The position numbers and the translations under genes are program-made. Of a stretch of DNA of 34,985 nt, positions 32,493-34,985 are shown piece after piece (positions within the stretch are counted from its first letter, which is position 1; every line of letters begins with the position of its first letter). The stretch comes from Poteriospumella lacustris (Eukaryota; Sar; Chrysophyceae; Chromulinales; Dinobryaceae), in the NCBI GenBank assembly GCA_008000375.1, contig SMOI01000003.1:51692-86676 (forward strand), given 5' to 3'. The notes beneath the pieces were generated by a model. The model had not been told where the DNA came from, did no database searches, and was given only the letters and a program-made list of their open reading frames with translations.

Positions 32493-32749
32493 CTACCCAA
32501 ATCTGCAATCTGTGTCTGTATGTGTAAGCACTGCCACTCTCAGCCCCCGCCCTTGCTCTCTCCGATGGGGAATTGAAGTGTGGAACTGCCAAGTCAAACG
32601 GAACTGCCGTATTTAGTCTCTTACAAACTGGTCAGGGTAGCGTGGCAATGATGAAAAACAACAGCGAGAGAGAAAATACACACTGATCAGGAGAAAGAGC
32701 GAAGGCGAGCGCGAGCGACCGACACAACCCCAGCGACATGTGCACACAG

Positions 32750-34931
32750 CTATTTACCCAGTTTCGAGCGCTGTAGACTCTCCAGTGTGGTTGCCGAGGG
32801 ATGGCGGGTCGAGGATGTCGTCCGCCGGATGTGCGGATACAACGAATTCAACGGCGGCGGCGGAGGCACCGCGGAGGTGCCACCTGTAGCCACCGCACCC
32901 GATGACGAAGACAATGAAGACGACGAGGAGGACAATGAGGACGATGTGAGGGCTGCCAGCGCTTCCGCGGAGACACCCTGGCGAGCTGGAGAGGCTGAAC
33001 CACTGCCCGCCGCTGACGATGCCCGAGAAGTCGTCGCTGTTGTCGTGTTGTCATTGATACTATCGCTGCCATTGGCAACGCCCAATTGGCGCTGTAGCTT
33101 TTGTAACAGTGAGTCTTTCTGCTGATGGATACTCTCCAGCTAAAAGCACAGTCAAAGTGCAACGCGCGGATCAGACGAGGCTCGAAGAAGAGACGCAGAT
33201 GCACGCTTACCGCATCATATTTCTTCGTCAGCCCGAGGATGACCTTCTCGTAGTGTCCGAGTCGTTCTTGGTATTTCTTCTCACGTCGTAGGGCGACTTC
33301 CAACGCCTCTTGTAGTTTCTGTGGATTGTCTAAACCCGGGGGTAGGGACGAGCTGTGGGGCACATGCGGCGTCATGGAGGGCGATGGCCCCACAGTGGCA
33401 GCAGTCGCAGTCGCAGACGACGAGGACGTCGACGAGGAGGACGTGAATGCGAACGTAGAAGATGTCGACGTTGACGATCGAATGGCTTGCTTGATCGCAC
33501 GTAGTTTCTCTTCGTATTCCTGAAACCCCCCCACACACAACCACCACAGCAACAGCAGCAGCAACAGTACATCCTTAAGTCATTCACAACGAAGCATCGA
33601 GGACGGAGATGATACTTACATGACGGAAAGACTGGACCTCCTCGCTGACCTGCTCGTTGCGATGCTGTAATTCTTCATTTTCTCGACCTACACGATCAAC
33701 GTACAGGACATGGGTGCACAGCAACAGCACCGGGGTACGTTCGATTAGTCCTCCCAATCAATCACACATACACACACACAACTATGGGGCACAACTTACG
33801 AAGCTTGGAGATGGTTTCCAGTAATTGTGGAACGACGGCGTCCACCGTAGAGGAGGAAGAGGAAGAGGAAGAGGAGGATGTGACCTTGCTTGCGGATGGA
33901 TGCGGAGGCGCGGTCGAGTGATGGATGAAGCTCTGTGTGTTCCAATCGAGACCATCAATAGCCGAGTAATGCTGCTTTCCAGATGCTCGTTCTGTAGAGG
34001 CTTGCGATGGATTTGAAGTGCTTGTAGGTCGTCCAGACGATGAAGGCGCGGACAGCGCTGTGCTTGGGGCAGTGTCATTCCCAGGTTTTGACCAAAATGG
34101 AATAATGCTGCTTTGATAAGGGTTAGCAGGCACCGAAACCTTGGTATCGGACCGCTGCTGCTGTTGCTGTTGCTGCGGCTGTATTGTGCGCAAATGTTGC
34201 TGTTGATGATGTGGCAAATGCTCCGTGCTGATGGTCGGCAACGAGATCATACTGAAATCGAGCCCGACATTGTCGTGGTCACCGTGATGGTCATGTGGTA
34301 GAACCATGAAAGAGCCACCGAGCGTCGAAGCGATGTTACCCAGTGCTCGTTTGGCATCTTCATTGGCGGCTCTCGCCGAGGGTGGCTTCTTCAGACCTGT
34401 CGCAAGCAAAGCAATCAGACGAATACGATCGATGACATCGAACCGTGCACTTACCCAACTCTGCAAGCTTCTTCTCCATGGACTGTATGTCTTTCATAAC
34501 TTGTGAAGGCGAAGGTTCATCGCCTTTCGGAATCTACAGTATAAGTGATATGTTGAATAAAAGGAGGGAATCGTGACAAAGGGATGGTATCGATACCACT
34601 CGACTACCTTGTGTAACCCATGGAGGCGTTGCTGCCGAACGCTCTCGATAACACGGTCGCAATAAATGAGCAGGTTAGAATCATCATGGTCAGCTTCAGC
34701 CGGCTGATAACTGCGGGAATGGGGATTCGCAACGATGGCATCGTAAATCGACGATTTTGCGAGAAATGCCAGCGCCGCTTGAAACTGACTATCGTTGACG
34801 TTCTCAATTTCTCGGAGGTAAATTTTCGAGGCACTGACAAAGTTCCGCATAGCTTGGTTGGGGTCAGATGATGCTTGTGCTTCATTCTTCAAGCGCCGAG
34901 CGGTATCCAATGCAGAACTGATACCTTCCAT
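32750..34931 (-). CDS. MIT-like N-terminus / coiled-coil protein, six exons
   Basis: Exons on the minus strand: 34931-34608, 34533-34455, 34396-33800, 33687-33620, 33519-33211 and 33139-32750; introns are 74, 58, 112, 100 and 71 bp. The product is 588 aa. Residues about 4-45 (ALDTARRLKNEAQASSDPNQ and following helix) resemble the helices of an MIT domain. MIT-plus-coiled-coil layouts occur in NRBF2-type autophagy adaptors and ESCRT partners, but I cannot assign the family. Residues about 135-325 are disordered, with His/Gln and Ser runs (poly-Q near 207). Coiled coils lie at about 325-375 (LLETISKLRRENEELQHRN) and about 420-480 (EALEVALRREKKYQERLGHY). The tail is Ser/Pro/Thr-rich. It probably acts in membrane trafficking or as a scaffold. 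It is convergent with NRDE2 (257 bp gap). Confidence 0.8.
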
Positions 34932-34985
34932 GATTAGCGCTATAGATCTACGCCACCAACACAGATCGATTTTATCTTTCCGCGA

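Noticed and set aside
33763-33782. CA-repeat at the intron/exon edge of the MIT-like gene as a regulatory site
   Set aside because: It is a short ordinary dinucleotide run within a 112-bp intron, with nothing further to support a function.

Overview
The window is nuclear DNA from a eukaryote. Eleven protein genes can be modelled. Eight carry spliceosomal GT-AG introns, mostly 58-113 bp, and exon phases close exactly in every model. Genes are packed on alternating strands with 0.1-0.85 kb gaps. A B9D2 ciliary transition-zone protein implies a cilium or flagellum. Plant-type HPPD, CoA-type Nudix hydrolase, type I IPP isomerase, a PAK kinase, NRDE2 and a Golgi-type sulfotransferase suggest a flagellated protist, perhaps a stramenopile. 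The lineage is an inference and is not proven. No tRNA, rRNA, transposon or CRISPR array was seen.

Layout, left to right: HPPD (minus, 142-1683), head-to-head with a PUR-RRM-RRM nucleic-acid-binding protein (plus, 2119-3136). Next is a Nudix CoA-diphosphatase-like gene (minus, 3237-4025), head-to-head with B9D2 (plus, 4333-5151). A small coiled-coil protein (minus, 5270-5983) is head-to-head with a giant gene (plus, 6340-17922) of about 3,780 residues. The giant protein has an acidic low-complexity block, a C2-like region, coiled coils and a C-terminal pseudokinase. A repeat-rich 0.7 kb convergent gap follows.

Then come a PAK-family kinase (minus, 18634-20090), a leucine-rich-repeat protein (minus, 20939-23677), a membrane sulfotransferase (minus, 24224-25651) and IPP isomerase (minus, 26247-27140). 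The isomerase is head-to-head with NRDE2 (plus, 27526-32492). The last gene is an MIT-like/coiled-coil protein (minus, 32750-34931).

Functionally this is a mixed housekeeping and cytoskeletal neighbourhood: tyrosine catabolism or tocopherol/plastoquinone precursor supply (HPPD), isoprenoid supply (IDI), CoA turnover, RNA surveillance (NRDE2, PUR-RRM), Rho-GTPase signalling (PAK) and cilium assembly (B9D2, possibly the coiled-coil and giant proteins). The most unusual items are the PUR-RRM-RRM fusion and the giant pseudokinase. The 356-bp promoter shared by the coiled-coil and giant genes also contains a sequence resembling an RFX X-box.
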